Assembly (NCBI GenBank): GCA_030734395.1
Contig: JAUZTG010000029.1
Coordinates: 310,001-374,000, forward strand
Reading direction: 5' to 3'
Source of the DNA: Sarocladium kiliense
Lineage: Eukaryota > Ascomycota > Sordariomycetes > Hypocreales > Sarocladiaceae
DNA length: 64,000 bases
In this document: positions 1 through 11,655 of the stretch, piece after piece
Numbering within the stretch: the first letter of the stretch is position 1
How the letters are laid out: the number at the start of each line of letters is the position of its first letter
The notes under the pieces: generated by a model
Seen by the model: only the letters and a program-made list of their open reading frames with translations
Database searches by the model: none
What the model was told of the DNA's origin: nothing
Translations under genes and position numbers: made by a program

Positions 1-1469
1 TCGGATGAGGCAGCCCATCCTGAGCAATTGTAGTTTCTCGTTCGCCGGAAATTAGGACCGAGCAGCGGAAGACTCAGGCGGTAAGGTTGGAAGTCTGGGA
101 TCCAGCTTGGAAGGCCATCGATTCGCGGCCAGAATCTCATGTAGCCGCACTCGCCACCTAGCGTGATGAGATGAAGGGAGCCCGTTTCCGAGAGGATCGC
201 GCGACACACTTTGGAAAACGCAGCCCCGTCTGAGGTCGAAGTTGCGTAGTCAGGCGCATAACTAGCGTGCGTTTGGTAGTTGAGACCTGTCAGTGAGTTC
301 AAGATGCCGTGGCAGGCGTACAGCTTGTCTCGCCGACACGTTGCGACGGACCCATATGTGCCAAGGAGAAGCTGCAAAAGAGTACTTCCTGGCCCAGAGT
401 CTGCAAGACCAGCTGCGAAGTCTAGGGCTTGAGCTACGTGTTCGTAAACCGGGATTCTCTCCACACCGCCGCACCACTGACGGACAAGATGGAGGCTCGT
501 GGCAACTGCAAAGCCACTGGCCATGAATAGATACTGAAGGTTCGAAGGATAGCATAGCACGAAGCTGGTAGCGATGTGAGTGAGGCACACAAGGCAGGCG
601 AACTCGGCCAAGGTATCCCATTCAATGGATATGTCGCCACAAAGAACCTCGAGATGCTTTGAAAGGGCAACCTCCTGGACCATCCAGGCCCGTGCAAACC
701 AACGTCGCGTGAAGACGTCCGACAGGCTGGTCCAATCTTGCTCGGTCAAGGGTATCACGCCCAGGGACCATAGATCTCTCGGGTCAGAGGCAAGAATAGG
801 TCTTTGGTAGTGACCCTTGATGTGATTGTCAAGAACGCTCACAAATGCGGTGTGAACACGGGTAGGGTCTCTGTGTAGCACGGCAATGGCATCAGCAGTT
901 CGGCTCGTCTTACACCCAAGCCAAGCGATTGTCTTGTCGGCACGGCCGTATATCATATCCATAATGCGCATCTGCTGGACTTTCTCCTTGTTGTCTTCTT
1001 GGTTGATGCAAATAGCATCTGCCCAGAAATATGTTCCAGGCGGATAGAGGCTCCCAAGTTGCTTCAACGCATCATACAAATTGGGCCACACATCCAGGCG
1101 GCACGCCCCAACGCTGACATAGCGTCTCTCCAACTTGGAATACTTCTCGCGCACGCCTATCATGGATTGTCGGGGCGGATTCCACGTATAAGACAGCGCA
1201 ATGAATCCAGGACATCGAGGACCGAGCTCATGCGTCTCTAAAGCTATAGCAACATCCGAGAGCTTGTCCGTACCACCGGCCGCATGGTCGAGTAATCGAA
1301 TGAGCCGGATATGCCTGTCCGAGATCTTGTCGCTGTAGCGATATTTCTGGACCTTCTTCCATGAAGCTTTGGCATTCTGTACGAGGCCGACGGCTGCGTT
1401 TGCGGCAAAATCTAGTCCCGAGCTGGTGCTGAGCTGTGCTATTGGAAGCAGCAGCGCGATGGGATTCAT
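1..1469 (-). CDS. HET-domain (heterokaryon incompatibility) protein, 3' end beyond window
   Basis: The reverse strand is open without a stop from the ATG at 1467-1469 to the window edge (489 codons seen, no intron needed). The N-terminus is a hydrophobic stretch (MNPIALLLPIAQL). From about residue 84 come the hallmarks of the fungal HET domain: GFIALSYTWNPP, then WADAICINQED, then a segment on reassignment of position (MDMIYGRADKTIAWLG), and later RRWFARAWMVQEVALSK. HET proteins trigger cell death when incompatible hyphae fuse, and many paralogs of unknown trigger exist; the role of this one is inferred only from the family. The C-terminal part, usually the variable region, is missing because of the edge. 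A TATAAG-like element lies about 47 bp upstream, and a short upstream ORF overlaps the start codon. Confidence 0.9.
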   Translation of the reverse strand, partial: MNPIALLLPIAQLSTSSGLDFAANAAVGLVQNAKASWKKVQKYRYSDKISDRHIRLIRLLDHAAGGTDKLSDVAIALETHELGPRCPGFIALSYTWNPPRQSMIGVREKYSKLERRYVSVGACRLDVWPNLYDALKQLGSLYPPGTYFWADAICINQEDNKEKVQQMRIMDMIYGRADKTIAWLGCKTSRTADAIAVLHRDPTRVHTAFVSVLDNHIKGHYQRPILASDPRDLWSLGVIPLTEQDWTSLSDVFTRRWFARAWMVQEVALSKHLEVLCGDISIEWDTLAEFACLVCLTHIATSFVLCYPSNLQYLFMASGFAVATSLHLVRQWCGGVERIPVYEHVAQALDFAAGLADSGPGSTLLQLLLGTYGSVATCRRDKLYACHGILNSLTGLNYQTHASYAPDYATSTSDGAAFSKVCRAILSETGSLHLITLGGECGYMRFWPRIDGLPSWIPDFQPYRLSLPLLGPNFRRTRNYNCSGWAASS

Positions 1470-1515
1470 GTTTGCGCCCACAGCATCATCAATCGGGCAG
1501 ACGGAGAATTGAGAG

Positions 1516-1521
1516 CTTATA
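1516..1521 (-). promoter_or_regulatory. Possible TATA element of the HET gene
   Basis: TATAAG on the reverse strand, about 47 bp before the HET start codon. Spacing is short but possible for a compact fungal leader; not proven. Confidence 0.3.
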
Positions 1522-1658
1522 AATTAAACCATGCACGGAAGCTGAGAGGATCCAATCCGACATGAAGACAGGCAAACAAGAGGAGGATGTTTAGGCGAAG
1601 CCCTCATCTGATTCCAGCGGCAATCCATTGTTCAACGCTCAGCTGAGCTGACTACTTT

Positions 1659-1691
1659 CAGCTCGTTGCCTTCAGCTCGTTACGTTCAGCT
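1659..1691. repeat. Short imperfect direct repeat (14-bp unit, about 2.3 copies)
   Basis: CAGCTCGTTGCCTT is followed directly by CAGCTCGTTACGTT and then a partial CAGCT. It lies in the HET gene upstream region. No function is evident. Confidence 0.5.
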
Positions 1692-3206
1692 GTGGCGTCG
1701 CCGGGATGGCCTGGAGTACCGGGACCTTATTGAACAGCCACAAATTGACGAAGGTATGCCATCAAAGCCAAGCGGTATTGTACAGGAAGGGTTCAAGAAG
1801 CAAACTTGTGATAGGAGTGTACATTGAGCTAGAGACGCTGCTGTCTTATATTTTCCTAAAATTATTACTGGCGAAGGTCCTTCCAACGGGACGATGATAG
1901 ACTGCCGTCGAATCGGTTGACCTATCAAGGGCTCCGACCAAAATTCCGTTAAACGGTCCATTAAGGGTCTTTCATACTCATGTCTTAATGGTATATCCAT
2001 GTTAAGGCACATGTACATCTCCTGTAGCTCATCAGCGCCAATTAGATGCACGCCAACAGGCCTGGAGGCAAGGGAGCGTTATCGCTGGACCCCTGTTTCT
2101 CCCCACACTTGAGTCCGTGACAATCTCTCGTATTCTTTTGTGCCGGCCGCGAGGTTATCAAGGCTTGTGTGACCATTTTACCTGCCAATTTCAAGCTAGA
2201 AGTAGCTCAGGCAAGCGCGCGAGCATGATGATAGAGGAGGACGAGGAACTTTCGAGAAATGTTCCATTCGGGCTATGCCGAGCTCAATGTAGAAGCGACA
2301 CGAGACATTTGCTTGACTCGCCTGCGCACTTGATGCTGAATACGGCTTGGCTGTGAACTGTCGTTACATCGCTCGACGGTGGTTATCAGCCTGCATCCTC
2401 CTTGGCCACGTCCTCGTTTAATAACATTGATGTGGATGATGGTATGCCGTGGTGGCTGAGGGAATGCAGTTTTCCCGGGTGATTTTGACTCCAAGACTAT
2501 GTCAGATCATGAGACAATTATGTAGTGGCCATCGGTCATATTCTGGCCGCCAGCCATGCAGAGACATGCGGATGCTGTTTACATGGTGCAGCTCCTCTAG
2601 AAGCTCAGCATGCAGTAGATATATAGGATGTTGTAAGCGCGAGAGATGCTGAATGAGTTTATGACACCAAAAGTCCGCTTTGAGCCAGAGACCCTCATGT
2701 TACTCATTCGGAAGGTCGTTCTCGAATGATGCAATGGAACATCGCGTGCTCCCTGCCGGGTTGAAGATGCCCGAAGATGCCCTCGCGGGGTCAAGGGTCA
2801 TCGACTGGTACTAACAGCTCCAGACTAAGGAGCAAAGCCATGTCGAGCAAGGCAGGTGGACGTTCATGTTCGCAAAGTCCCGGACAGATTGGAGAGAGAC
2901 AGCTAACTATCGCAGCCGGTCCAGTTGAAATGCAGTTCAGCGATATGCTTAAGTTTAGTGCAAAGGTCCCTCAATACTAGCAAGGCGCCAAGTGTGGAGG
3001 ATCCAAGGAGGACCCTGTAGGATATGCAGACGCGAACTCGGCGCCCGAACCTTTGAACCATCATGCCAGAAGTAAGCCTTCGTTGGGTGATGTGGCTATA
3101 GTAGCTTTAGGACGCTTAAATACTGGGATTGGCCGAACCGAAAGCTCATCGCGTTCTTCGCTGTATTCCATAGGGGCAAGCCTTGAACTGTGTCATCTCC
3201 GTCACC

Positions 3207-6200
3207 ATGTATTGGGTTGGGACACTTGCGCTTACCCTCGCGGGGTGCACTGTTGCCGCTGCTCAAGACGAGGAGATCAAAGCGGTGCGGAACAGCTTCA
3301 TCCTCGAATATGACTCGGTATGTTTTGTTCTCCCCATTTCCTCCCTCTTTGATTAGGCAATGTCCCCAATGTTAGGTCACGAACAAATGCTCAGTCAAAC
3401 CTAGGATTTCTCTGCTCAGGTTAAGAGCTTGACGGACGATAAGGACAATGATATCAAAGTTGTCAAATCTTTTAATAGCGATGTCTTCACCGGCGCCAGT
3501 GTTGAGACGGAGACTTACAATATAGACTCCCTGCAGCAGCTTCCCGGCGTTAAGCGTGTTTGGAGGAACCACTTCATTCCACTGACTGTGCCGACGCCTG
3601 ACTTTCTGCCAGATGATGTAGCTGCAAGGAATTACACGTCGCACAACACCACTGGCGTGAGCAAGCTTCACGCCAGGGGATACTTCGGCAAGGGTGTGAA
3701 GATTGGAGTCGTCGATACAGGCACGGCATGGGACCACCCTGCAGTAGGTTCACTTCTGCATCTGACAATGAGAAATATTTGGAGTGCATTCTATTAACAT
3801 CGTTAGCTTGGTGGCTGCTTTGGTGATGGTTGCAAAATCGCTGGTGGATATGACCTGGTCGGCGATGGTTGTGAGTCGTTCCTCTGTCCTGGGCAGCCAG
3901 CAAAACATGATGTGAAGGTCTGCTGAGACAGTTTGTTATAGTCTGGCCGTCTCAGCCTAAGGCTCCCGATGACGATCCAATGGATCAGCAAGGACATGGC
4001 ACGCATGTCGCGGGTATCATCGCTGGAAAGACGGACTCGTGAGTAGCACTTTCGTCTCACCACACTCCAATCCGCAGCTAATGAGTTGGTGTCTTCCTCA
4101 GTTGGGTGGGGGTAGCACCTGAAGCCAGCATCTACGCCTACAAGGTGTTCTCACAATCGGTAGGTATTGCACCATATGACCAAGAGATGACAGAGAGATC
4201 CCTGACTTGCTACACGAAAGGCCGGTACAGATGAGGAAACGCTCATCGAAGCATTCATCCGAGCCTATGAAGATGGCGTAAGTTTGTTCCCTTAAACAGG
4301 AAGAAATCCACAGACTGTTCCTTAGCTTCCAGTTCTTACTTACGCTTCCCAATGCACAGTGCGATATTATAACGGCAAGCATCGGTGGACCATCGGGCTG
4401 GTCTGATGGCCCTTGGGCCCAGGTTGGCAGTCGTCTTGTTGACAAGGGCGTAGTCGTCACCATTTCCGCTGGTAACTCGGGCGAGAACGGCGCCTTCTTC
4501 GGCAGCAGTGGATCTTCAGGCAAGGGAGTTATCGCCGTAGCCTCTGTCGAGACCGAAGTCTTTCCTGCTTCTCCGTTCGATGCGACGTTCTTTACCGAGG
4601 ATGGCGAGGAAGAGACCGTGACGCTTGGATACCTTCCTTCAACGGACTACTTCCCTCCGGCGGTGAAGGACTGGCCCATCGTGCCCATGAACTTTGACGT
4701 GGTTGAGGATGACGGGTGTGAGCCTTATCCCGAGGACACCCCTCGAATAGAGAACATCATCCCGCTCGTACGCCGTGGAATCTGCACATTCGAGCTGAAG
4801 CAGAGAAACCTTGAAGCTCTTGGTGCCAAGTATATACTCTTCTACAATAACGAAAACCCTTTGATCACACCGGGAACGGGCTTCGTCATGGACTCACTTA
4901 TCGGATTAATTACTGCGAAAGCCGGCCTGGAGATTCTCAAGACTGTTACAGCTGGCGGAGAGGTCACAGCAGACTTCTCTGGAAACCCTGAAGCCATCGT
5001 CGGGCTCGAGTACCCCGCAGGAGGGCGTCCAAACACATTTACTTCGTGGAGAGGCACGAATGACTTGCAAATCAAGCCCGAGATTGCTGCCCCAGGTGGC
5101 CAGATCTTCAGCACGTGGCCAAATGGTGCCTTTGCCCTCTTGTCGGGAACATCCATGGCATGCCCTTATGTCGCTGGCGTTGCCGCGCTCTACATCAGCG
5201 TGCATGGAGGAAGGGAAGTTCATGGTGAAGGATTTGCACATATGCTGCGAAATCGGATCATCTCAAGTGGCACGGCGCTGCCGTGGTCGGATGGAACCGT
5301 ACAGGAGTACGGGTTCACGGCCTCTGTTGCGCAGGTCGGCAGTGGACTGGTCAACGCATATAAAGTGGTTGAATACTCGACAGCCCTGGACTTCGACACC
5401 ATTGCACTGAACGATACGCGATACTTCAGCCGATACCACGATGTTACTATTACAAACAACGGTGAAGAAGCCGTCACGTACCAAGTATCTCTTGCGCCCG
5501 CCGCTGGGCTTGAAGCAGCTGGGAACTTCAGTCTACCTCCAACCGCAGGGGATCGGCGCCTGAAAAGCAGGAGGGAGATGGTGCCTGTTGACCTTGTTCC
5601 GAAAGTATATCTTCCCAAGGGCTTCACGCTCAGGTCTGGACAAAGCAGGACTGTCTCGTAAGGCTTCAACTGCTCGTCGTGTGTCTTCGCCGAACAATGA
5701 TTGCTGACCACAAGGTCCAGAGTGAACTTCGACAACCCAGACAAGCTGGACTGGAACGCCGAAAACCTGCCCCTCTACAGTGGGAACGTCCTCGTTCGAG
5801 GTAGCAATGGCGAGCAGCTCGCCGTGCCATACATGGGTAAGTGATCTCACGTTCCGCAATGTTCGTCTCACAGACTATTGCTGACTGTGCCATCCGACAT
5901 GTTCCAGGACTTGGTGCCGATTTGAAGAACCAGATGCGATCCATATATCGCGTCACTTACCCCTTCTCCAGGTCAGGGGTTTCGTTCGAGGACATCAAAG
6001 TCAAGCCATGGTAGGAACTTGCCGGCAAAGCGAAGTCTGATCAAATCATCTAACGTTCATATCTCAGGTACACATTCAACCTTGCGCTCGACTCTCAAGA
6101 CTTTCCAAAGATCTATGCGAAGCTGATGTGGGGATCACGGGAACTTCGATGGGATGTAAGTCTGACCCTGCAATCACCTCTGCTGCGATGTGCCATCGCC

Positions 6201-6685
6201 ATACCCTCAGACTTCTAACGCTTAGCCTTCAAAAGATCTTCGACACGACATACAAGGAGCATAGATGGACCTACCCTCCTGTTCCGGGAGAGAATGGATA
6301 CATCGGCACTGTTGCCAGCTGGATAGGAGCTGGGCAAGCCTCATATTTCGATCCGCGGCGTGCCGATCCCAACGAGACCTACAGCTTCCCTGAGACCAAT
6401 CTTTTCAGAAACGCCCAGGCTTCTAATGCCTATCACGAGTTCTGGTGGTTTGGCAAGCTAGGAAACGGTAGCCAAATTGAGCCTGGCAAGTACCAGTAAG
6501 TTTACGTTCATTCCTCGGTCATCTCACCTGCTCTTTTCACTCTCTGGCCCCATGCTTTCTCTAGCTAATTGCGATGATCTGGCAGGATGCGCGTCGCGAC
6601 ACTTAGGCCATTTGGGGATCCGAAAGCTTCAGACGCCTGGGATATCTTCAACACTCCGGAAATTGAAGTGAGAGGGAAGTACTAG
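3207..6685 (+). CDS. Secreted subtilisin-like serine protease (S8), PA and Fn3-like domains
   Basis: Spliced gene with about ten introns; roughly 900 residues. The ATG at 3207 follows GTCACC and opens a signal peptide (MYWVGTLALTLAGCTVAAA). A propeptide follows, then the catalytic triad: Asp in GVVDTGTAWDHPA (exon ending 3743), His in GHGTHVAG (near 4000), Ser in LSGTSMACPYVAG (5130-5175). The motif HPALGGCFGDGCK appears only when the intron 3744-3806 is removed, which supports the model. Between His and Ser is a protease-associated insert (LVRRGICTFELKQRN), and after Ser an Fn3_5-like region. This order is typical of large fungal extracellular subtilases of the Vpr/C5a-peptidase type that degrade host or substrate protein. 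All splice junctions I checked keep frame, so the gene looks intact. Confidence 0.93.
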
Positions 6686-6917
6686 CGGACTGGGATAGGC
6701 GCCAGAGGAAAGGAAGGGGGCTATCCTGGAAGACTGTGACCATGGGAAGCCCTCCTGTTTGATCATTCCTTGGGCAAGACAGCATGACATCTACGATGCT
6801 TGATAACGTAGTTCATCATTTTCGTGAGCACTATTTTATTAGAGAATACGCTGATGTTCCGTCTCCACAAACACACTTCGTTGCAGGCGATCACTGTTAC
6901 CGAAAAACGTCACATCA

Positions 6918-8846
6918 TCACTCCACCCCCCTCGCTTTCACAAAGTCCACCGCATCAAAGAAGCTCTTCTTGAAATTGCGCTCCTGTGTCGTACGATTCA
7001 CCGTCTGCACACCAAAGTGGGCATCGTAGTCGCCAAACTCCCAGTTATCGGCGTAGCTCCATAGGTAGGCGCCAGTGACCTCGACACCGTCCTCCCATAT
7101 CGCCCTGAGTATCTCCGAGAGGTAGCTCAGGAGGTAGATGCTGCGCGGTAGGTCGTACAGCTGGTCCCGGAGGGGCTGGTTCGCTTCATCCCATACAGGG
7201 AAGCCGAACTCGGTGATCTTGATCGGATGGTGCCACTTGTCGTAGACATAGTTGAGGTAGCTCCGTAAGTAGGTTGGTGTGAGATAGACGTAGGTCTGGG
7301 AATGATAGCCAATGTTCCACCCGTAAATATCGACCGTTGTCTGATTGACGCAATACGGCCGGAACGTGTTGGATGTGTTCTGCGCGCACTCGTTGATGCT
7401 CTCTGCGTCACCGGGTGTAGGCGGTGTCACGACAGTAGCCGTGTACGGGTTGATACCAATGAAGTCTGCTGTGTTGTTCATGTACGCGAGGTCCTCAGTT
7501 GTCAACGGCACGTAGTCGTGTATAGTCTGCTTATACGACTCAGGGTAGTCTTCGCCAAGGTAAATAGGGTTTGCAAATGGCCCGAGCTGGAAAGAGTTGA
7601 AGTTGTCCGCTGCCTTGATGTCTGCCTCCGAGCCAGGATCGCGTGGGACGCCAAAATTGTTGTTCAACCTGACTGCGAGCTGGCCCGTGCCGTTCAGCTC
7701 CTCGCGGTACCAATGCGCGACCTGGGCGTGCGACTGCAGGACGTTGTAGACGGACTGACCATTGCTGCTGTATAGAAGAGGCTCATTGAATGTGAACCAA
7801 ATGGGTACACGATCGGCGAAATGGGTCATGGCGATTTTGGCGTAGTTGACGAAGGCATCGACAAAGGTCTCGTTGGCCCAACCACCGTTGACATATCCAA
7901 TAGCAGGTGGCTCCGCGGCTTGTGTCAGGTTGTCCCCGTAGAACTGGAGAGGTGTGTCGAAGTGAAGCAGTGTGACATCCGGAATCATGCCCTTCTCCAG
8001 AACGTAGTTGATCACATCATTGTAGTGGTCGATTGCAGCTTGGTTTACTGGGGTCCCCGGCAAGGCGAACGGCAAGATACGTGACCAAGCGAGACTGAAG
8101 GCGAACCGCTTGACGCCCATAGCTGCCAGCCTCTCGATATCCTGCTTGTAGTAATAGTACACCTCATTGGTGACATAGTCCTTAGGCCGGTCGTCCCGGA
8201 TCAGGATATCCTGCAAGGTCGGCGACTTGCCGTGCTCAGCCGTGGCGCCCTCGATCTGACATGCTGAGCTAGCGACACCAAAGCCAAAGCCTTCTGGGAA
8301 GTCATAGCAGTCTGCAGGACCAAAGTAGTTGGCTGGAGGCAGCACCAGCTCTGAGGACGGAATGGGAGTCGGTGAGACAGTGGTGCTGTACACACTGGTG
8401 TAGTCGGTGAAGTTTGGAGGATTAGCATGCTCCCAGAGGGCCGTCCAGGCGGCTTCACCATAAGGGTCGTCCGTGTCTGTAGCCTTGGTGGTGGCTGTGG
8501 GATTCCATTTGCCCCAGGTGGTGTATGAGAGTGAGGTCACCAGCGACGTAGCTTCTTCTGGGGGCGGCGCAAATGTCGGCGTCGCCGTGGGCGATGGTAT
8601 CGAAGTTGCTGTTCGAACGGTTGTTGACATGGTATACTCGAACTGGTCGAACTTATAAGTCGGCTCACGCTGACGACATCCCTCCTTACACTGAGGGCGA
8701 GTAGCTGGACCCTCAGCAGGGATGTGGATTTGCTGGCCAGCAACCAGTGCCATGAGGCTGAGTTGTAAAAGTGGCCGAGGGAACATCATGGGCGCCATCA
8801 TTGTAGCAGTTGTCAGACGGTCCAAGCAGACTGAGAAGCAGTGCAA
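6918..8846 (-). CDS. Secreted GH1 family glycoside hydrolase (beta-glucosidase-like)
   Basis: Single-exon frame of up to 642 codons. The first ATG is at 8846, but the ATG at 8801 opens a better signal peptide (MMAPMMFPRPLLQLSLMALVAG), so the mature start is probably there. Residues about 50-165 form a Ser/Thr/Pro-rich extension with a small Cys pair (CKEGC). The GH1 barrel begins near residue 184 (FPEGFGFGVASSACQIEGA). The acid/base Glu is E355 in TFNEP and the nucleophile is E546 in ITEFGF, where most GH1 enzymes have ENG. The C-terminal WSYADNWEF is the usual GH1 aglycone-site strand. The family hydrolyses beta-glucosides such as cellobiose; the altered nucleophile neighbourhood makes exact substrate uncertain. 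The 3' end lies only 230 bp from the convergent protease gene. Confidence 0.9.
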   Translation of the reverse strand: MHCFSVCLDRLTTATMMAPMMFPRPLLQLSLMALVAGQQIHIPAEGPATRPQCKEGCRQREPTYKFDQFEYTMSTTVRTATSIPSPTATPTFAPPPEEATSLVTSLSYTTWGKWNPTATTKATDTDDPYGEAAWTALWEHANPPNFTDYTSVYSTTVSPTPIPSSELVLPPANYFGPADCYDFPEGFGFGVASSACQIEGATAEHGKSPTLQDILIRDDRPKDYVTNEVYYYYKQDIERLAAMGVKRFAFSLAWSRILPFALPGTPVNQAAIDHYNDVINYVLEKGMIPDVTLLHFDTPLQFYGDNLTQAAEPPAIGYVNGGWANETFVDAFVNYAKIAMTHFADRVPIWFTFNEPLLYSSNGQSVYNVLQSHAQVAHWYREELNGTGQLAVRLNNNFGVPRDPGSEADIKAADNFNSFQLGPFANPIYLGEDYPESYKQTIHDYVPLTTEDLAYMNNTADFIGINPYTATVVTPPTPGDAESINECAQNTSNTFRPYCVNQTTVDIYGWNIGYHSQTYVYLTPTYLRSYLNYVYDKWHHPIKITEFGFPVWDEANQPLRDQLYDLPRSIYLLSYLSEILRAIWEDGVEVTGAYLWSYADNWEFGDYDAHFGVQTVNRTTQERNFKKSFFDAVDFVKARGVE

Positions 8847-9660
8847 AGGAATAGCAAGCCTAAAGACGTTGACTACATCGACGCGCCTCTCAGGAATAAA
8901 TACTCGTCGAAAACCTCCATGACCTGTTGCATTCTAAACGGCCCGACTATGAAGGACGATCCCATTTTCATAGTTACCGAGTCGAGTTCTCCACAGAAGT
9001 GCCGTCATCGCCAAAGTAGCTCTTTTGAACAAGCTTTGGGCAGACCACATTGAGCCAGTCTAACAAACTGATGGCTAGATGCAAAGTACTAGTGTTGTAG
9101 CAAGTGTGGGGGAGTTTCCCCGGAAAAGAGGAGAATGCGGGGGATGGCTTCACTTTAGGAGAAATATCTGCCGAACTATAGATGGGTGCCCCAGGTCTGA
9201 TGTCACAATAGCTTCGTTGGTTGAACAACTCCAGAATGAGTCGTGTTAAAGATCCAGCAGTATCTCCGTTATATAGGAAGCATGGGAGAACTTACGCTTC
9301 CAGCAGCGAACCACGACTAATAAGGGAGCCTATGACTTCGTCCGACTGAGGGTCCTGACAGCTGTTTGAACAGCACCGCCAAGAAGGTTTCTTATAGCAC
9401 TTCAACGGGGAAGCGAAGCCTGCTTTCCTCAAAGCCTCTATGCGCTCGTGGCTCGGGGAACATGTTGGACCCATATCCCTCTCAGTCTGTGAGGAGTGAC
9501 GAGGCGAAACTAGTCTTCGGCGAAATACGGAGAATCGGTGAATTAGATCGGCAGTCTACTGCCGCCGTTTCCATGCCGTACCCCGGACCACCTGAGGGAA
9601 CAATTTCTGGACAAGGGGAAGTCGCTCACCTTGTTCAGTGTTCGACTACTAATTAGATCA
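8847..9660. other. Gene-free stretch upstream of the GH1 gene
   Basis: Contains the GH1 leader/promoter and the 3' flank of the broken unknown gene. Short open frames on both strands show no domain or signal peptide. Confidence 0.4.
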
Positions 9661-11020
9661 CTACGTGGTATGACGAACATGGGGATCACAGAATACGAGT
9701 GCTGAGCCTGTTAGTGCGAACTTATAGGTTCCTCTAGAAGAGGATCCCCCCTCCCAGCCTGGGAAGTCCTCATAACGTGCGCCTCTGCGAAAACTTTCCA
9801 GCTCCTCTTCACGCTTTGTGCGCTCGTCGAGGATTGCCTGATTTGGCTCGCCGTTCGGGGTTCCCCGAATCGCCCTATGCCACCAGCTCCAGCATGCATC
9901 CTCACCCTTACGGCCTCCTTCATATTCACCAGAGTCGTTGTATTGAGGGCAGATGTAGACCTTCGTCATGGCTGGTAAGCTATCATACTCCGTGCCAGGG
10001 AGGGGGTATCGGTCGCGGACGCCAAAACATTCCAGCAGACCTTCGTTAGCCGACGGGTCGCAACCCAGGCGGCGATTTGTAGGAGGCCAGTAGAACTCAT
10101 TTGGCTCGGCACTGGAGAAGGCCGTGATGCCTATGTCTGCTGCCAATTCCAGGTTGTTCCTTGGGGAGTCTCTGGGTTTATTCGCTCGTAGGTCGGTTTC
10201 GAGGAGATCCGGGTCTGGACACTGCATTTCGAAGAAGGGTTCGAGGGCATCTAGGAGAAGATCCTCAGTTGCCAATGAGGCATACGTGGATCGTCGTCGG
10301 CCATGCGCAAAGCTTCACGTTCGCACGCCTGCGCATGGCTGCATTGCATTTGTATGAGCTTTGGCCTCGTCAGGTTGCGGCTGCTCATGTCTCCAAAGCG
10401 TTCGGTGCACTAGTATGTGGTCAAGGCTCGCCAGTACTGGACACTCAGCGTCTTCCTCCGGTGCCAGAACTCGCTAGCATCAGCAGGAGGGACTTTTGTT
10501 AGAATTCGCTGGTGGGTTGATAAGATGTCTACTGGAAGCAGAATGATACTGAGGTCACCATCAGGGATGATTCGTCGGTGCAATGTGCGGCAAATGAAAT
10601 GTACTAGGGCGCTCTTGCGGCGCTGCAGATCGAACTCGTGGAGATGGCGCCAATCGTCTTGAGGACCGGCGAGGCTGTCAAAGAGAGCCCACAAGTCTGG
10701 GTTTGCAGCTCCAGCACCATCGCCTCGAAGATACATGTCGACATACCACCGGATCTCGTAGTAGAGGAATTTCAGAACTCCCTGTGCGTGGTGGATGTCC
10801 CGGTCATGTTTACCGAGCATCTTTTTATGGGTGGTTCAAGGCGCCCCAGGCTCGCTAGGTCGTCCCCCTTGAGGACCTCGATGCCATGCTTTCCAAAGAG
10901 TGCTCCTATGGGAACATCAATGCGCCGAAAAAGCGCCCAGATAATAAAGTCGCTGACTATAAGGCCAAAAGAGACGCCGCCAACGCAGCTTCCTGTAACG
11001 ATTGCGGCAGAGAAGGCCAT
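9661..11020 (-). pseudogene. Broken gene for an unrecognised fungal protein (two frameshifts and one stop)
   Basis: The ATG at 11020 has a good context (TCATCATGG) and starts MAFSAAIVTGS with a membrane-like N-terminus. The frame runs to the A5 run (10822-10826 on the reverse strand) and then loses sense; shifting by one base there joins it to a long frame beginning KMLGKHDRDIHHAQG that continues to a TAG at 10410-10412. Coding-like sequence continues in that same frame after the TAG to about 10280, then jumps to another frame (ATEDLLLDALEPFFEMQ) that ends with the stop at 9661. I found no GT-AG intron that repairs these breaks. Product family not recognised. Either a decayed gene or sequence errors at a homopolymer; three separate breaks favour decay. 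Confidence 0.6.
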
Positions 11021-11655
11021 GATGAAAGACGAGAGGGAGGCGTGCAGCTAAATGAGGCGATAAGGTGGCGCGATCAAGGAGCTGGGGTTGGGCTGGATGA
11101 AGCCGCGAGGAATAGAACAAGCAGAAGACAAGAACAAGAAACGCGCTCAGTCTGTGACTGTCTGGCTAAGCACGTGGATGTCCGTCCAGCGTTGAAAGAA
11201 GGAAACGTCTGATCACGACAAACATGGCAGCAAGTCGATTCTTGTAGAGCATCCACTAGCTCTTTTCCTTTGATGAACCCTTCGCTAATATCTGTTGCCG
11301 CTGGTGCGATGACCGTGTAATCGACGGCTGTGCATTAGTATTGTTCTTCCTTTGAGCGATGGTGACACTGCAATTCAACACCATTTTAGCATGCTAACGC
11401 AACGTTGGTCCTGTATGTGGTTGAATGTGTGGGAGAGTATAGCGAAATAGTAACGCCGTGACGTCCATGCAGCTTAGTTCTCAGGCAAGACGACCGATAC
11501 CTAATTACCAATAACTTCATATTCATTTCAATATAGTCAGAATAGAATAGGGATGTATGTACAAAAAGTCGCGCCAGGGCAGATAAAAGCCGAGATGCAC
11601 GCTATGACAAGACCAGCCAGACAAGACTTGGGCCGACGCTATCCCAAATGGTGCC
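11021..11655. other. Gene-free stretch between GH7 gene 3' end and the broken gene
   Basis: Holds the 3' flank of the GH7 gene and the pyrimidine-rich leader of the broken gene (reverse strand, 11030-11120). No further gene seen. Confidence 0.4.

Larger units (their letters stand above)
1470..3206. other. Gene-free stretch between HET gene and protease gene
   Basis: Only short open frames without recognisable domains or a convincing splice pattern are seen. It holds the leaders of the two divergent flanking genes and a short direct repeat at 1659-1691. I see no transposon ends or RNA gene. Confidence 0.5.

Noticed and set aside
1686..2051. 121-codon reverse frame
   Set aside because: Coding-like at first sight but no family recognised and no start context; could be part of an old relic, not supportable.
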